DNA of 64,000 nucleotides from Neorhizobium sp. (GCA_028283725.1 JAPWKC010000003.1:434001-498000); one strand, 5' to 3'. Counted from the stretch's first letter, positions 18,494 through 27,432 are shown. Notes: generated from the letters alone by a model not told the origin. A program made the numbers and translations.

Positions 18494-19615
18494 ATGCAGA
18501 GCTTCATTCAAGATTTTCGCGACTATACCGACTGGCTGCCGAACTGGCTGGTCAGCATCGGCGTGATCGCCGTGGCGATCCTCATCGGACTTGCCCTTCA
18601 CCGCTTCGCCTTCCGGATCCTGACACGCTGGGTGGAGAACAAGGACCTGTTCTGGCGATCGATGGTGTCTCGCGGGCGAAGGCCGATGCGGCTTGCCGTG
18701 ATGACCTTCATGCTGTCGTTTGCGGCCAATATCGCGCCGCTTGCCCAGCGTCCGGGCGAGGTTATCCGCCAGGTCCTGCTGCTCGCTTTCATCCTTGTCG
18801 TCGGATGGACGGCAAAGACGACGCTGCATATCTGGATGACCGTCTATCTGAGGCGGTTCAAGCTGGATGCGGAGGACAATCTGCTTGCCCGCACCCATGT
18901 GACGCAGTCGCGGATCGCCGAGCGCATCGGCGGCTTCATGATCGTCATCATCACCATCGCGGCCATGCTGATGACTTTCCCGGCCGTGCAGCAATACGGC
19001 GTCTCGGTGCTGGCATCGGCGGGCGTGGCCGGTATCGTGCTCGGTCTTGCGCTGCAGCCGATGCTGAAGAACCTGTTTGCCGGCATCCAGCTTGCGATCA
19101 CCCAGCCGATCCGCATCGACGACGCGCTGATCGTCGAAGGGGAGTGGGGCAATGTGGAGGAAATCACTGCAACCTATGTGGTGGTAAAGCTGTGGGACTG
19201 GCGCCGCATGATCCTGCCGTTGTCCTATTTCATCGAGAACCCGTTCCAGAACTGGACCCGCGAAAGTGCGGCCCTGATCGGCACCGTGATGATCTATCTC
19301 GACTATTCGGTGCCCGTCAGCGCCGTGCGCGCCAAGGTCGACGAGATCGTCGCCGGCTCCAAGCTGTGGGACAAGAAGGTGGTTGCCGTGCAGGTGACGG
19401 ATTTCCGCGAAAACGTCATGGAGATCCGTATCCTTGCCTCGGCCAACACGGCGCCGAAGACTTTCGACCTGCGCTGCGAGGTGCGTGAAAAACTGATCGA
19501 CTTCATCCAGCGCGATTATCCGAACTCTTTGCCGCGGGTGCGCGCCGAAGGGGCCCGCAATGCCGATGGCGCGGCGGTCGCCGGCCAGATGGCGCAGCAT
19601 TCGCTGCAATCGTAA
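18494..19615 (+). CDS. MscS-family mechanosensitive ion channel
   Basis: 373-aa small-conductance mechanosensitive channel homologue. Hydrophobic segments lie at about residues 16-38, 70-86, 93-112 and 144-164. The pore-lining helix contains VSVLASAGVAGIVLGLALQPMLKNLFAG, the Gly/Ala-packed TM3 signature. The soluble MscS beta domain follows (IDDALIVEGEWGNVEEITATYVVVKLWDWRRMILPLSYF). It releases solutes on hypo-osmotic shock. No clear terminator follows, only a short CCGCGG-CCTT-CCGCGG hairpin at 19636-19651. Confidence 0.9.
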   Translation: MQSFIQDFRDYTDWLPNWLVSIGVIAVAILIGLALHRFAFRILTRWVENKDLFWRSMVSRGRRPMRLAVMTFMLSFAANIAPLAQRPGEVIRQVLLLAFILVVGWTAKTTLHIWMTVYLRRFKLDAEDNLLARTHVTQSRIAERIGGFMIVIITIAAMLMTFPAVQQYGVSVLASAGVAGIVLGLALQPMLKNLFAGIQLAITQPIRIDDALIVEGEWGNVEEITATYVVVKLWDWRRMILPLSYFIENPFQNWTRESAALIGTVMIYLDYSVPVSAVRAKVDEIVAGSKLWDKKVVAVQVTDFRENVMEIRILASANTAPKTFDLRCEVREKLIDFIQRDYPNSLPRVRAEGARNADGAAVAGQMAQHSLQS

Positions 19616-19709
19616 GGGACGATGCTTTTTGACCGCGGCCTTCCGCGGCACATGCCGAGTACCTGCCAGGCACCCCCGAAATCTGAATGGTAAACAGTTT
19701 GTTTTTTAG

Positions 19710-19725
19710 TTAATTGTGAATTAAC
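19710..19725 (+). promoter_or_regulatory. CtrA-type box upstream of the 36-aa peptide gene
   Basis: TTAA (19710-19713), TTGTGAA, TTAAC (19721-19725): an exact TTAA-N7-TTAAC. It lies in an AT-rich stretch 45 bp before the small open frame at 19771 and downstream of the MscS gene. Confidence 0.5.
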
Positions 19726-19770
19726 TGTTGCGGGTCGAAATGGGGCGATATATCCGGCGATTTGAGCCTG

Positions 19771-19881
19771 ATGGACGCCCCGATGGATACTGTTCAAAAT
19801 CTGATGCCGCTGATCGCCTTTTTCGTGGCGCTCTACTGGTTTTTCCGCTGGGTGGTTCACGATATGAACCGCCAGGGGTGA
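19771..19881 (+). CDS. 36-aa putative single-pass membrane peptide
   Basis: MDAPMDTVQNLMPLIAFFVA continues LYWFFRWVVHDMNRQG: a hydrophobic helix (about residues 12-29) with three aromatic Trp/Phe clusters and a short charged tail. There is no strong ribosome-binding site (TTTGAG 6 bp ahead); Met5 is an alternative start. Support comes from composition, from isolation in a 439-bp gap and from the exact CtrA-type box upstream. I do not recognise the family. Confidence 0.45.
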   Translation: MDAPMDTVQNLMPLIAFFVALYWFFRWVVHDMNRQG

Positions 19882-20054
19882 GCGCAGCCGGCCGGTTGCG
19901 CCACCGGCGCGTGCGGGTGATTGGCGCGTGATCTTGCGCTTGGGCGGATTCCTTTCTATATCGGCAGTCTAAGCCAGCCTGCCGGCCGATCCCGCGACAG
20001 GCTGAAGACGCGCAAGAAGCGCCGTCCTGCCCGAGATATTAAGAGAGCTGCCCC

Positions 20055-21251
20055 GTGAATACGCTGGATTTTGACAAGAGCCCGGAAGAAACACGCGTTG
20101 TCGTCGCCATGTCCGGCGGCGTCGACAGTTCCGTCGTGGCTGGATTGTTGAAACGCCAGGGCTATGACGTGATCGGCATCACGCTGCAGCTCTACGATCA
20201 CGGTGCCGCCGTCCACCGCGCCGGCTCCTGCTGCGCCGGCCAGGATATCGACGATGCGCGGCGGGTTTGCGAAACGCTCGGCATTCCGCATTACGTGCTC
20301 GATTACGAAAAGCGCTTCCGCGAGACCGTCATCAACCCGTTTGCCGAAGCCTATGCGATGGGCGAGACGCCGATCCCCTGTGTCGCCTGCAACCAGACGG
20401 TCAAGTTTGCCGATCTGCTTGCGACCGCCAAGGAGCTTGGCGCCGATGCGCTGGCGACCGGCCATTATATCAGCTCACGGCTGAACCCGGCCTCGGCCGC
20501 ATCCGGACGCCGGGCGCTCTACCGGCCGATCGATGCCGACCGCGACCAGAGCTGGTTCCTGTTTGCCACGACGCAGGAGCAGATCGACTACCTGCGCTTT
20601 CCGCTCGGCGGCATGTCCAAGCCGGAGGTGCGGGCGCTTGCCGAAGACATGGGCCTCGTCGTCGCCAAGAAGGCTGACAGTCAGGACATCTGTTTCGTGC
20701 CGGCCGGAAAATATGCCGATATCATCAACAAGGTGAAGCCGAATGCGGCGCTTTCAGGCGAGATCGTCCATATGGACGGCCGCGTGCTCGGCCGTCACGA
20801 GGGCATCGTGCATTACACGATCGGCCAGCGGAAGGGGCTTGGCGTCGCCACCGGCGAGCCGCTCTATGTCGTCTATCTCGACGCACGCTCGCGCCGGGTG
20901 ATCGTCGGGCCGAAGGAAGCGCTGGATACGCATCGCGTCTATCTGCGCGACATGAACTGGCTCGGCGACGGCGCGCTCGCGCAGGACGCCGCAGACGGCT
21001 TTGAATGCTTTGCCAAGGTGCGCTCGACCCGACCGCCGGCACCGGCGGTGCTGCATTGCGACGAGCGCGGCATCTACGTGGATCTGCAGGTGGGTGAGGC
21101 GGGCGTGGCACCCGGCCAGGCCTGCGTGCTCTATTCCGCAGAAGGCGCAGACGCCCGCGTCTATGGCGGCGGTTTCATCGAGCGCTCCGAACGGGCGCCG
21201 GAGGCCGAGGCCTCGCTCAAGGCGCTGCTTCAGGCGCCTGTGGCCGCGTAA
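20055..21251 (+). CDS. mnmA: MnmA, tRNA 2-thiouridylase
   Basis: 398 aa, GTG start (no ATG nearby upstream; AAGAGAG ahead). It makes s2U34 in tRNA-Lys, Glu and Gln with sulfur from the relay enzymes. The PP-loop SGGVDSS starts at residue 20. The catalytic Cys pair is Cys112 in [13 protein letters not shown] and Cys213 in DSQDICFVP. The C-terminal beta-barrel domain has [16 protein letters not shown]. It follows the 36-aa frame by 173 bp. Confidence 0.95.
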   Translation: MNTLDFDKSPEETRVVVAMSGGVDSSVVAGLLKRQGYDVIGITLQLYDHGAAVHRAGSCCAGQDIDDARRVCETLGIPHYVLDYEKRFRETVINPFAEAYAMGETPIPCVACNQTVKFADLLATAKELGADALATGHYISSRLNPASAASGRRALYRPIDADRDQSWFLFATTQEQIDYLRFPLGGMSKPEVRALAEDMGLVVAKKADSQDICFVPAGKYADIINKVKPNAALSGEIVHMDGRVLGRHEGIVHYTIGQRKGLGVATGEPLYVVYLDARSRRVIVGPKEALDTHRVYLRDMNWLGDGALAQDAADGFECFAKVRSTRPPAPAVLHCDERGIYVDLQVGEAGVAPGQACVLYSAEGADARVYGGGFIERSERAPEAEASLKALLQAPVAA

Positions 21252-21283
21252 GGGCATTTCAGTCTGATGTGACAGGGAACAGA

Positions 21284-21318
21284 GCGGTCGCCGGTGAAAA
21301 GCTGGCGCCGCCTTTTTT
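21284..21318 (+). terminator. Intrinsic terminator after mnmA
   Basis: Bulged stem GCGGTCGCCGG / CTGGCGCCGC followed by six T; 32 bp after the mnmA stop. Confidence 0.7.
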
Positions 21319-21419
21319 GCGTGCGCAGTGTTCCGCAATGCCTAAGATAGAGGGCAGGGGTGCAACTCGTCATGCACCGCTTGCGAGGGCCAAAATATTT
21401 TCAATCTCTGAAAGATGAA

Positions 21420-21496
21420 TGGTAGCGGGAGAGGGACTTGAACCCCCGACACGCGGATTATGATTCCGCTGCTCTAACCACCTGAGCTACCCCGCC
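21420..21496 (-). tRNA. tRNA with CAT anticodon, probably elongator tRNA-Met
   Basis: 77 nt including an encoded CCA on the minus strand. Acceptor GGCGGGG pairs with UCCCGCU (G1:U72 wobble). The D-arm is GCTCAGGTGGTTAGAGC. The anticodon stem GCGGA/TCCGC holds loop ATCATAA, giving CAT. The T-arm is GGGGG-TTCAAGT-CCCTC. It lacks the C1:A72 mismatch of initiator tRNA, so elongator Met is likely; tRNA-Ile2 (CAU, the TilS substrate) is the alternative and cannot be fully excluded by eye. Confidence 0.93.
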
Positions 21497-21628
21497 ACAA
21501 GGGCCGTTATCGTGTGCGGCCCGTTTGGATGTGCGGCTTATAAAGCGACCGTCACCAAAGTGTCAAGCGTGTCGGAACAGAAAAAGGAGAGAGTTTCCAC
21601 AGGCTCCGCCTTTCCTCATCCAGAATGC

Positions 21629-21651
21629 GAAAAAGCCGGCTTTCGCCGGCT
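21629..21651 (-). terminator. Intrinsic terminator of the SleB-like gene
   Basis: On the minus strand, stem AGCCGGC-GAAA-GCCGGCT followed by five T, 34 bp after the stop codon at 21686. Confidence 0.85.
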
Positions 21652-21685
21652 CCATCTCGTGGAATTTATTCGGTTTTCCGTGCCG

Positions 21686-22567
21686 TTAGTCGGCGATCGG
21701 GCGCATCGTCCAGTCCGCCGTCGGACGCGGCGACATGATCGTCTGCGGGCGGGAAGCGTAGGCTGCCGGGGTCGGCTGGGCCGAGGCCTGGGCGCTGTAG
21801 CCACCGGTCGCATATTGCGGGCGCGGCGTCGGGATCGGTGCGACCAGAGCCATCATTTCGGTGCTCGCGCTGTCGTCTGCAGACGCGGTCAGGATCTGCG
21901 TCGTGGCGACATCCTGCGGGCGCGCCATCAGCGGCCGGAACGGCTCGTTGGCGTGGTCATCGACAAAGCTCAGCACATAGGCCGTGGCCGGCATCGGTGC
22001 CGGCGTCTGAAGCTCGCCATCCTCGTCGCGCTTCTCGTAGAAGGCATTGCCGCCGGCAACTGCCGTGTAATGCATGTTCTTGTAAGGGAATTTCATGCCG
22101 TCAGTGTGGAAGTACATGGCTTCCTGCACTTCCGGGCTGCGCTGGCCCCTGACCAGGATCGCTTCGGCGGCCTGATCCAGATCCGGCGCCGTCGTCTCGT
22201 TCATCTTGCGGCTTGCGACACCCGGCGCGAACTGCTTTTCCTGGGTGACGACGCCACAGATCGTCTTCGGATAAATGCCCGAGGTCAGGCGGTTCATGAT
22301 CACCGTGCCGACCGCCATGAAGCCCTGATAGCTCGAACGGTTGGATTCGAAATACATGGCGCGCTTCAGGCAGTCGCGGTCCGACGAATTGTAGCTGAAA
22401 ACTTCCTTGGGCTTGCCCTGCTCTTTGGTCGGCAGTGCTTTGGCCACTCTGGCGTCTTTGACGGATGGGCCTTTGGCCGCCATCTCCGTGGAGGTGCATC
22501 CAGTCAGCGCCATGGCGCCGAGCAGGAAGACCGTCGAACGACGGAAGGCCTTATCGGTCAGCGTCAT
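21686..22567 (-). CDS. SleB/CwlJ-type cell-wall hydrolase, lipoprotein
   Basis: 293 aa. Lipobox LTGC after a hydrophobic N-terminus (VFLLGAMALTGCTS), so probably tethered to a membrane. The Hydrolase_2 (SleB/CwlJ) domain spans about 60-190: DCLKRAMYFESNRSSYQGFMAVGTVIMNRL, with the Glu of YFES the likely catalytic residue, then GIYPKTICGVVTQ and YTAVAGGNAFYEK. The C-terminal roughly 90 residues are Ala/Pro/Ser-rich and probably disordered. The family cleaves peptidoglycan; the rhizobial members are not spore-related. Transcribed alone. Confidence 0.85.
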   Translation of the reverse strand: MTLTDKAFRRSTVFLLGAMALTGCTSTEMAAKGPSVKDARVAKALPTKEQGKPKEVFSYNSSDRDCLKRAMYFESNRSSYQGFMAVGTVIMNRLTSGIYPKTICGVVTQEKQFAPGVASRKMNETTAPDLDQAAEAILVRGQRSPEVQEAMYFHTDGMKFPYKNMHYTAVAGGNAFYEKRDEDGELQTPAPMPATAYVLSFVDDHANEPFRPLMARPQDVATTQILTASADDSASTEMMALVAPIPTPRPQYATGGYSAQASAQPTPAAYASRPQTIMSPRPTADWTMRPIAD

Positions 22568-22871
22568 TGATGTCCCCGCGATAAAATTTCTGAATCAGCA
22601 ACCCCGGGGAAGCTTATGCCATGAGATTTGTTACGGGTCAAACATTTCGTGATGTAATGATGATCGAGAGAAATATTATTTCCCTCTCCTGTTCGTGATG
22701 CATGGCCGTGCAGAAAGGAGATAGCCAAAAAACTGCTGATTCAGGGCTTTTTTTGCCGAGTCCCATACAGCGCAGGATTGTGTGTCCGGCATCGCCGTAA
22801 ACCATCGATTTCAGCAGGGCGCTTTTCGGCGCATCGCCGCCGCACCGTCATCTGGGCCGTCTTTAGCGCCG
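22568..22871. other. Intergenic stretch, no gene recognised
   Basis: 304 bp between the SleB-like start and the 101-aa gene end. It is AT-richer near 22600-22690 and presumably holds the SleB-like promoter. Short open frames here overlap the neighbours antisense and have no protein-like features. Confidence 0.6.
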
Positions 22872-23177
22872 TCATCGACGCGGGCGGCGGCGGCGCTCGT
22901 CGAGTACGATATGCAGGGTGCGGATCAGGTCTGCGGCATCCAGCATGGCGCGGGCACAGTTGGTGTCGGGCTGGTCGTCCGCATGGCTGCCGATGGTGAA
23001 GATGTCGATCACGAGATCGCGCTCGTGCGGCGAGGCGGGTTCGCCGGTCTCGATCCGCATCTCGCGGATCGTCTCGTCGGCACGTTCGATGAGGCGGCGG
23101 CGCTGGCCGTGTTCGATACGGCCTATGTTGTTGGCTGCACGGACCAGTTCCGTGATGAGATCTGTCGCTGTCGTCAT
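22872..23177 (-). CDS. Hypothetical protein, 101 aa
   Basis: Starts at ATG 23177 (MTTATDLITELVRAANNIGR) with GGGAGGC about 8 bp ahead. The open frame extends upstream but without a better start. Soluble, amphipathic and charged (RIEHGQRRRLIERADETIREMR), ending in an Arg-rich tail (DERRRRPRR). No recognised domain. It stands between the SleB-like gene and the amidase on the same strand, 241 bp from the amidase. Unknown function. Confidence 0.6.
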   Translation of the reverse strand: MTTATDLITELVRAANNIGRIEHGQRRRLIERADETIREMRIETGEPASPHERDLVIDIFTIGSHADDQPDTNCARAMLDAADLIRTLHIVLDERRRRPRR

Positions 23178-23418
23178 AGGTTGCAAGCCTCCCCGCATGC
23201 AGGCCCCTCCGGCACAGGCTGGAAAACCGGGATCGGTTCTCTGAAAGCCCGATGCGTGGATCGAAACAGATGGAGCGCCGTCCATGCGGTTTTTCATTCG
23301 CATGCCGGCGCTCTAGCTATGCGCGGTTTCGGACATTTGGCAACCGGTGGGAGGAGGCCATGGCCGGATGTCATGGCCATGGCGATGGTGGGAGGCGCTT
23401 CGGCTTTCGCCCGGCTCC

Positions 23419-24789
23419 TCAGAGATATTCGCCGCGGACGGTTTCCTCCAGCCCGAGCGAAGCGGTCAGCAGGCTTTCATCCATTCCCGTCGGGGCGGAC
23501 AGAAGGAAGCCGACGGGCATGGCGGCATCCCCCGTGCCGCAGGGGATGGACACGCCGCACCAGTCAAGAAAATTGCCGAAGCCGGTATTGCGCAGCGTCT
23601 TGCCGTTGGCGGCAAAGAAGGTGTCGTCATCGGCCTTCAGCGGCGCGATCGGCGGCGCGACATGGGCAATCGACGGGAAGGCGACGAAGCGATCGCCGAT
23701 CTGGGCTTCGGTTGCGGCCGTCATGCGGGCGCGCGCCTCGATGATGGCGATATAATCGGCCGTCGTCGTCTTCTCGCCGAGCCGGGTGCGGACGACGACG
23801 CGTGGGTCGATCTCGGCCGCATCGGCGCCCGAGAGACGCTCCCGGTGCAGGGCAAAGGCTTCCGCCGTCACCATCGGGCCGTATTTCGCCATCAGCTGCG
23901 GCAGTTCGTCGAAAGCGGGGAAGGCTTCGCGGGTAATTTGCGCGCCTCTTGCGGCAAGTCGCTCGATCGCGCCCTCGAAGGCATCGATCACGCCGGGTTC
24001 CGCACCATCGAAAACGCCGTTGGCGGGGATGACGATGCGGAGCGTCTCAACCGGGCGGCGCTCGATTGTCGGGGCGGCAAGGCCGCGCATGGCGGCATCC
24101 ACCCAGACGGCGTCCTGAACGGAGCGGCAGAGTGGCCCAAGCGAATCAAGGCTCCTTGCCAGCGGGAAGACGCCGTCCATCGCATAGCGGCCGCGGGTCG
24201 CCTTGTAGCCGACGACACCGTTGAAGGCTGCCGGAATGCGAATCGAGCCGCCGGTATCGGTGCCCATGGCAACCGGCACGAGGCCGGCGGCAACACAGAC
24301 GCCGGCACCGGAAGACGAGCCGCCGGGAATGCGCGGCACATCACGCGAGCGCGGGTTTTCCGGCGTGCCGTAATGCGGGTTGATGCCGATGCCGGAAAAG
24401 GCGAATTCGCTCATGTTGGTGCGGCCGATCGCAATCATGCCGGCCTGTTTCAACAGGTCGACGACGGCGGCATCTGCCTTGGCCGGCGCATCCTTTTTCA
24501 GAACGGTGGAGCCGGCCGTCGTGACCATGCCTTCCAGCGCGAACAGATCCTTCCAGGCAATCGGTATGCCGTCGAGAATGCCGAGCGCGCGGCCGTTGCG
24601 ATAACGGGCAGCGGAAGCCTCCGCTTCCTTCATCGCGCGCTCCTTCGTCAGCGAGATGAAGATCGACTTGTCGGGATGGCGGTCGATGGCGTCGAAGACC
24701 TGCTCGGCAATCTCGACCGGCGTCACTTCGCCGAACTGCAGGAGGGCGGACAGGCTGGCGATCGACATCGCCCCGAACTCACGTGACAC
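23419..24789 (-). CDS. Amidase-signature family enzyme
   Basis: 456 aa from GTG 24789, chosen because AAGGAG lies 8 bp upstream; an ATG at 24843 would extend it by 18 residues without such a site. The amidase-signature triad is visible: Lys in GIPIAWKDLFALEG, Ser in PGGSSSGAGV and cis-Ser in GTDTGGSIRIPAAFNGVVGYK. It hydrolyses a carboxamide or similar; related enzymes include GatA, but the absence of gatB/gatC and the divergent C-terminus argue for a catabolic amidase. Substrate unknown. A 7-bp inverted repeat (24876-24893) lies upstream. Confidence 0.85.
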   Translation of the reverse strand: MSREFGAMSIASLSALLQFGEVTPVEIAEQVFDAIDRHPDKSIFISLTKERAMKEAEASAARYRNGRALGILDGIPIAWKDLFALEGMVTTAGSTVLKKDAPAKADAAVVDLLKQAGMIAIGRTNMSEFAFSGIGINPHYGTPENPRSRDVPRIPGGSSSGAGVCVAAGLVPVAMGTDTGGSIRIPAAFNGVVGYKATRGRYAMDGVFPLARSLDSLGPLCRSVQDAVWVDAAMRGLAAPTIERRPVETLRIVIPANGVFDGAEPGVIDAFEGAIERLAARGAQITREAFPAFDELPQLMAKYGPMVTAEAFALHRERLSGADAAEIDPRVVVRTRLGEKTTTADYIAIIEARARMTAATEAQIGDRFVAFPSIAHVAPPIAPLKADDDTFFAANGKTLRNTGFGNFLDWCGVSIPCGTGDAAMPVGFLLSAPTGMDESLLTASLGLEETVRGEYL

Positions 24790-24875
24790 GATGCTGCTCC
24801 TTAAATTGCTGTTCTTAGGGATTGTTTCGAAATTCTTCTGCACTTGGTGTAACGGATATTTTCGCCGAGGCTAGA

Positions 24876-24893
24876 CGGAAACGCCGGTTTCCG
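24876..24893. repeat. Inverted repeat between amidase and lipoprotein genes
   Basis: CGGAAAC-GCCG-GTTTCCG, perfect 7-bp arms with a 4-nt loop, in the divergent gap about 90 bp ahead of both genes. Possible operator or mRNA hairpin. Confidence 0.35.
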
Positions 24894-25002
24894 ACACACC
24901 AAAGCTTTATTGATTGCCGCGGTGCCTCACATGTGCGGTCAGGGCGCCCGGCAAGCCTGCCGCGCTTCAGGGCTACGCTTCAGAAAACCCGCCTCAGGAC
25001 CC

Positions 25003-25338
25003 ATGCCGATGACACGTTCCATCCGTTTCGCCTGTCTTGCCGTTCTCGTCTTCATGCCGATTTCGATCGTCATGACCGGTTGCTCCGTCAGCGCCGACGG
25101 CCCGGTGCCGGATTACCAGATCGGCAGCGATCTGGCGCCCATCCCCGGCAGCATCACCTATCACGGCCAGCCGCGCACCAAGCTCACCAAGGCGCCTGTC
25201 GGCTCGTCATTCGATCACGAGTTCCGCGACCAATACGGGTTGCTGGTGCACGAGACCTATCTGATCCAGCCCGACCGAAGCCTGAAGATCGTCAGCCGCA
25301 GGGTGTTCCGCAGCCCGTTCGGCAATGACGATCCGTGA
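25003..25338 (+). CDS. Small lipoprotein, hypothetical
   Basis: 111 aa from ATG 25003 (MPMTRSIRFACLAVLVFMPI); Met3 at 25009 is an alternative. Lipobox MTGC places the lipidated Cys at about residue 26. The mature part (about 85 aa) has repeated basic/aromatic motifs (ITYHGQPRTKLTKAPVGSSF, LLVHETYLIQPDRSLKI) and no domain I can name. Divergent from the amidase. Confidence 0.65.
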   Translation: MPMTRSIRFACLAVLVFMPISIVMTGCSVSADGPVPDYQIGSDLAPIPGSITYHGQPRTKLTKAPVGSSFDHEFRDQYGLLVHETYLIQPDRSLKIVSRRVFRSPFGNDDP

Positions 25339-25446
25339 GAGCCTGACGGGGCGCCGGCCGGATCGCGCCCGGCACCATTGCGCCCGGTTGCAATCAGACC
25401 GGTTCCATCACAGCCGTCCAACTCGGCCGGTTTCGTCAGGTCGAGG

Positions 25447-26307
25447 TCATCGCTCCGGGCCTTTCAGTGCCGCCCATGCGCGCTCGGTGGCGGGTGCCTC
25501 GTCGGTGGTGATCTGATCGGGTTGAAGCGCCATCAGCGCGCTGAAATCGGCAGCCTCGCGGGCGTCGAAACCGGCCTCGTCCTTCAGCGTGAATGTCCAG
25601 GCATCGACGGCGACGCCGTGGTCGCGCGACAGTGCCACGAGGTCGAGGCCGCGGTCCTTTGCAGCGAGCAATAACGGCCAGGACAGGTAGACGGTATCGG
25701 GCTGCGTGGCGCCCTTCAGATCGGTGGCTAGCGCGCGTTCGACGGCGGCCGGGCCCTCGCTCTGGAGCATGGTCACGAGCTTGTCGGTGGGGTCGATGCC
25801 GCGGCGCACGTCCGGAAGGGCGTCCCCGACCGCGACGATCAGATCGAGATCGCGGGCGCTGACGATGACTTTCTGGCCGGCTCCGGCGAAATGGTGGCGC
25901 AGGTGATCGATCCCGCGGGCCCCGATCGCGTCCAGCCTGTCCTTCATGTCGAATTGCAGGAGCGCCTGCGGATGCGCATCCGGCAGCATGCCTGCCAGAT
26001 CCTCGCTGAGGATCGGCGGGGTGCCGCCGCTCTTCATCGCCATCGCTGCCATGTCGCTGGCGGTCGCGCCGCTCACGGCGCCGTGGCCCGTGGTCTCGCC
26101 GTCGAGATCGCGGTCATGCAGCACGGCAAAGCCGTGATCGGCCCGCACCCGCATGTCGAGTTCCATCGAAGCGCCAAGCGCGAAGCCTTCGGCCATCACC
26201 TGCCGGCCAAAGAGCGGATCGGCGAGCCTGCGACGCAGCCGGTGCCATTTGAGACGGGTCTCGCCTGCGGCTCGAGGGATGGCAAGGCCATGGAATTCAT
26301 CGTTCAT
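25447..26307 (-). CDS. Glycerophosphodiester phosphodiesterase-like protein
   Basis: 286 aa from ATG 26307 (MNDEFHGLAIPRAAGETRLK); an open frame reaches 26430 but its leader is not protein-like. A GDPD-type TIM-barrel is suggested by MELDMRVRADHGFAVLHDRDLDGETTGHG, which matches the metal-binding E-x-D and HD-x-x-L-x-x-x-T-x-G motifs, and by ILSEDLAGMLPDAHPQALLQFDMKD. The usual N-terminal HRG is altered, and a C-terminal DAWTFTLKDEAGF takes the place of the typical WTVN motif. It is probably cytosolic, acting on glycerophosphodiesters, though a degenerate or altered-specificity member is possible. Confidence 0.7.
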   Translation of the reverse strand: MNDEFHGLAIPRAAGETRLKWHRLRRRLADPLFGRQVMAEGFALGASMELDMRVRADHGFAVLHDRDLDGETTGHGAVSGATASDMAAMAMKSGGTPPILSEDLAGMLPDAHPQALLQFDMKDRLDAIGARGIDHLRHHFAGAGQKVIVSARDLDLIVAVGDALPDVRRGIDPTDKLVTMLQSEGPAAVERALATDLKGATQPDTVYLSWPLLLAAKDRGLDLVALSRDHGVAVDAWTFTLKDEAGFDAREAADFSALMALQPDQITTDEAPATERAWAALKGPER

Positions 26308-26558
26308 CGGTATCATCCCGATCGTGCAAAGAGAGGATCCAGACCGCGCGGCAAGGCTGGTGCTGGCATGGGTGCGTGCCTCATGTGCGACGTTCTCATC
26401 CGGTGACGCAAGCGGCAAACAGCGAAACATCGAAGCGTGTCACAGGGTTACGACAAAGAGCCGAGGCAGATTGCCGCGCGGCCTGTCGTCGCCTTCCCGT
26501 ATCGCGGGTGCTGGCCTAGGTTTTCTGCCGGTCGGGGGGCGTTTGGAGGAGTGACGGG

Positions 26559-26969
26559 ATGGCACAGGATCTGAGGCATGAATTCGTGCGCGGCGGAGCG
26601 CATGTTCCGGCATTCAACGCATTGCGCGGTCGTTGCCCGCGATGCGGCGAGGGGCCGCTTTTCGAAGGTTTTTCGCAGATCCGGCCGCATTGCGACGCGT
26701 GCCATCTGGATTACGGTTTTGCAGAGCCGCATGAAGGCCCGGCCGTCGCGCTGATCTGCCTTGCCTGCGTGCCGGGTGTTGCCTTCGGCGTCGGGCTCGA
26801 AACATTTATCCAGCCGCCCTTGTGGCTGCATCTGATCACCTCGCTGCCGCTTCTGTTCTTGACGACGATCGCACCCCTGCGGCCATTGAAAGCGTATTTG
26901 GCGGCCCGGCGGTATCGCGAGAAGTGCCTGAAAATGACATTCGGCAAGGCCGACGGCACGAGGCCGTAG
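26559..26969 (+). CDS. DUF983 family membrane protein
   Basis: 136 aa. A zinc-ribbon-like N-terminal part (RCPRCGEGPLFEGF, then CDACHLDYGF) is followed by two membrane helices (about 64-85 and 92-112), the standard DUF983 layout. GGAGGAG lies ahead of the ATG. Function unknown; often near cytochrome oxidase assembly genes in alphaproteobacteria, but not here. Confidence 0.88.
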   Translation: MAQDLRHEFVRGGAHVPAFNALRGRCPRCGEGPLFEGFSQIRPHCDACHLDYGFAEPHEGPAVALICLACVPGVAFGVGLETFIQPPLWLHLITSLPLLFLTTIAPLRPLKAYLAARRYREKCLKMTFGKADGTRP

Positions 26970-27002
26970 CAGCGGGCATCGACTGCACGGCTCCGACGGC
27001 GA

Positions 27003-27027
27003 GGAACAATTTTCGCCGTCATTCATT
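27003..27027 (+). promoter_or_regulatory. EcfG/RpoE2-type promoter for the 83-aa gene
   Basis: GGAAC at 27003-27007 and TT at 27026-27027 with 18 bp between, matching the rhizobial general-stress sigma pattern GGAAC-N18/19-TT. 28 bp ahead of the start codon. Confidence 0.55.
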
Positions 27028-27054
27028 CGCTCATCACACGATGAGGGAAAGATC

Positions 27055-27306
27055 ATGCGCGAGAAAGACGAGACCGAAATGCAGAGCCACCGGCGGTCAC
27101 TGGCCGTGGAAGGGGCGCTGCTGCTTCTGATCGACGGGTTGGCAGCACGCGGCCAGATCCCGGCCGACGAGGCCGAGGATATGCTGCGCATCCTTGCGGC
27201 AAGCTCGGAACGGTCTTCGGCGCGGGCCAAGCGGTCGATGAAGACGGTGGAGCGCCTGCGGCGGTTGCGCCGCGGCGACGGAGCCAGCGCTCCGGCGGTT
27301 CGCTGA
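27055..27306 (+). CDS. Small hypothetical protein, 83 aa, probable stress gene
   Basis: Starts at ATG 27055 with GAGGGAAAG ahead. Highly charged helical protein: SLAVEGALLLLIDGLAARGQ, DEAEDMLRILAASSERSSARAK, basic tail. No membrane segment or recognised domain. It has its own EcfG-type promoter match and a perfect terminator, so it is a compact single-gene unit. Unknown function; by context part of the general stress response. Confidence 0.7.
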   Translation: MREKDETEMQSHRRSLAVEGALLLLIDGLAARGQIPADEAEDMLRILAASSERSSARAKRSMKTVERLRRLRRGDGASAPAVR

Positions 27307-27337
27307 GCCCGAGCCGATCGCATCAAGACAATTCTTC

Positions 27338-27358
27338 GGGCGCTTCGGCGCCCTTTTT
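27338..27358 (+). terminator. Intrinsic terminator after the 83-aa gene
   Basis: GGGCGC-TTCG-GCGCCC with UUCG tetraloop followed by five T; 31 bp after the stop. Confidence 0.92.
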
Positions 27359-27407
27359 CTTGCGCGCGCCGATTTGTTGCAATGCAAAGACAACCGCGAG
27401 TTTTGCC

Positions 27408-27432
27408 GGAACTTTTCGGCAGCGGCTCCGTT
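27408..27432 (+). promoter_or_regulatory. EcfG/RpoE2-type promoter for the 24-aa gene
   Basis: GGAAC at 27408-27412, 18 bp, TT at 27431-27432. The start codon of the 24-aa frame lies 30 bp downstream. Confidence 0.55.

Noticed and set aside
18368..19651. Extension of the DUF1810 frame through the mechanosensitive channel gene
   Set aside because: Antisense to the MscS gene; the DUF1810 homology begins at the Met at 18367.
23347..24786. 479-codon plus-strand open frame opposite the amidase
   Set aside because: Mirror frame of the amidase; no recognised motifs, and the amidase triad is on the minus strand.
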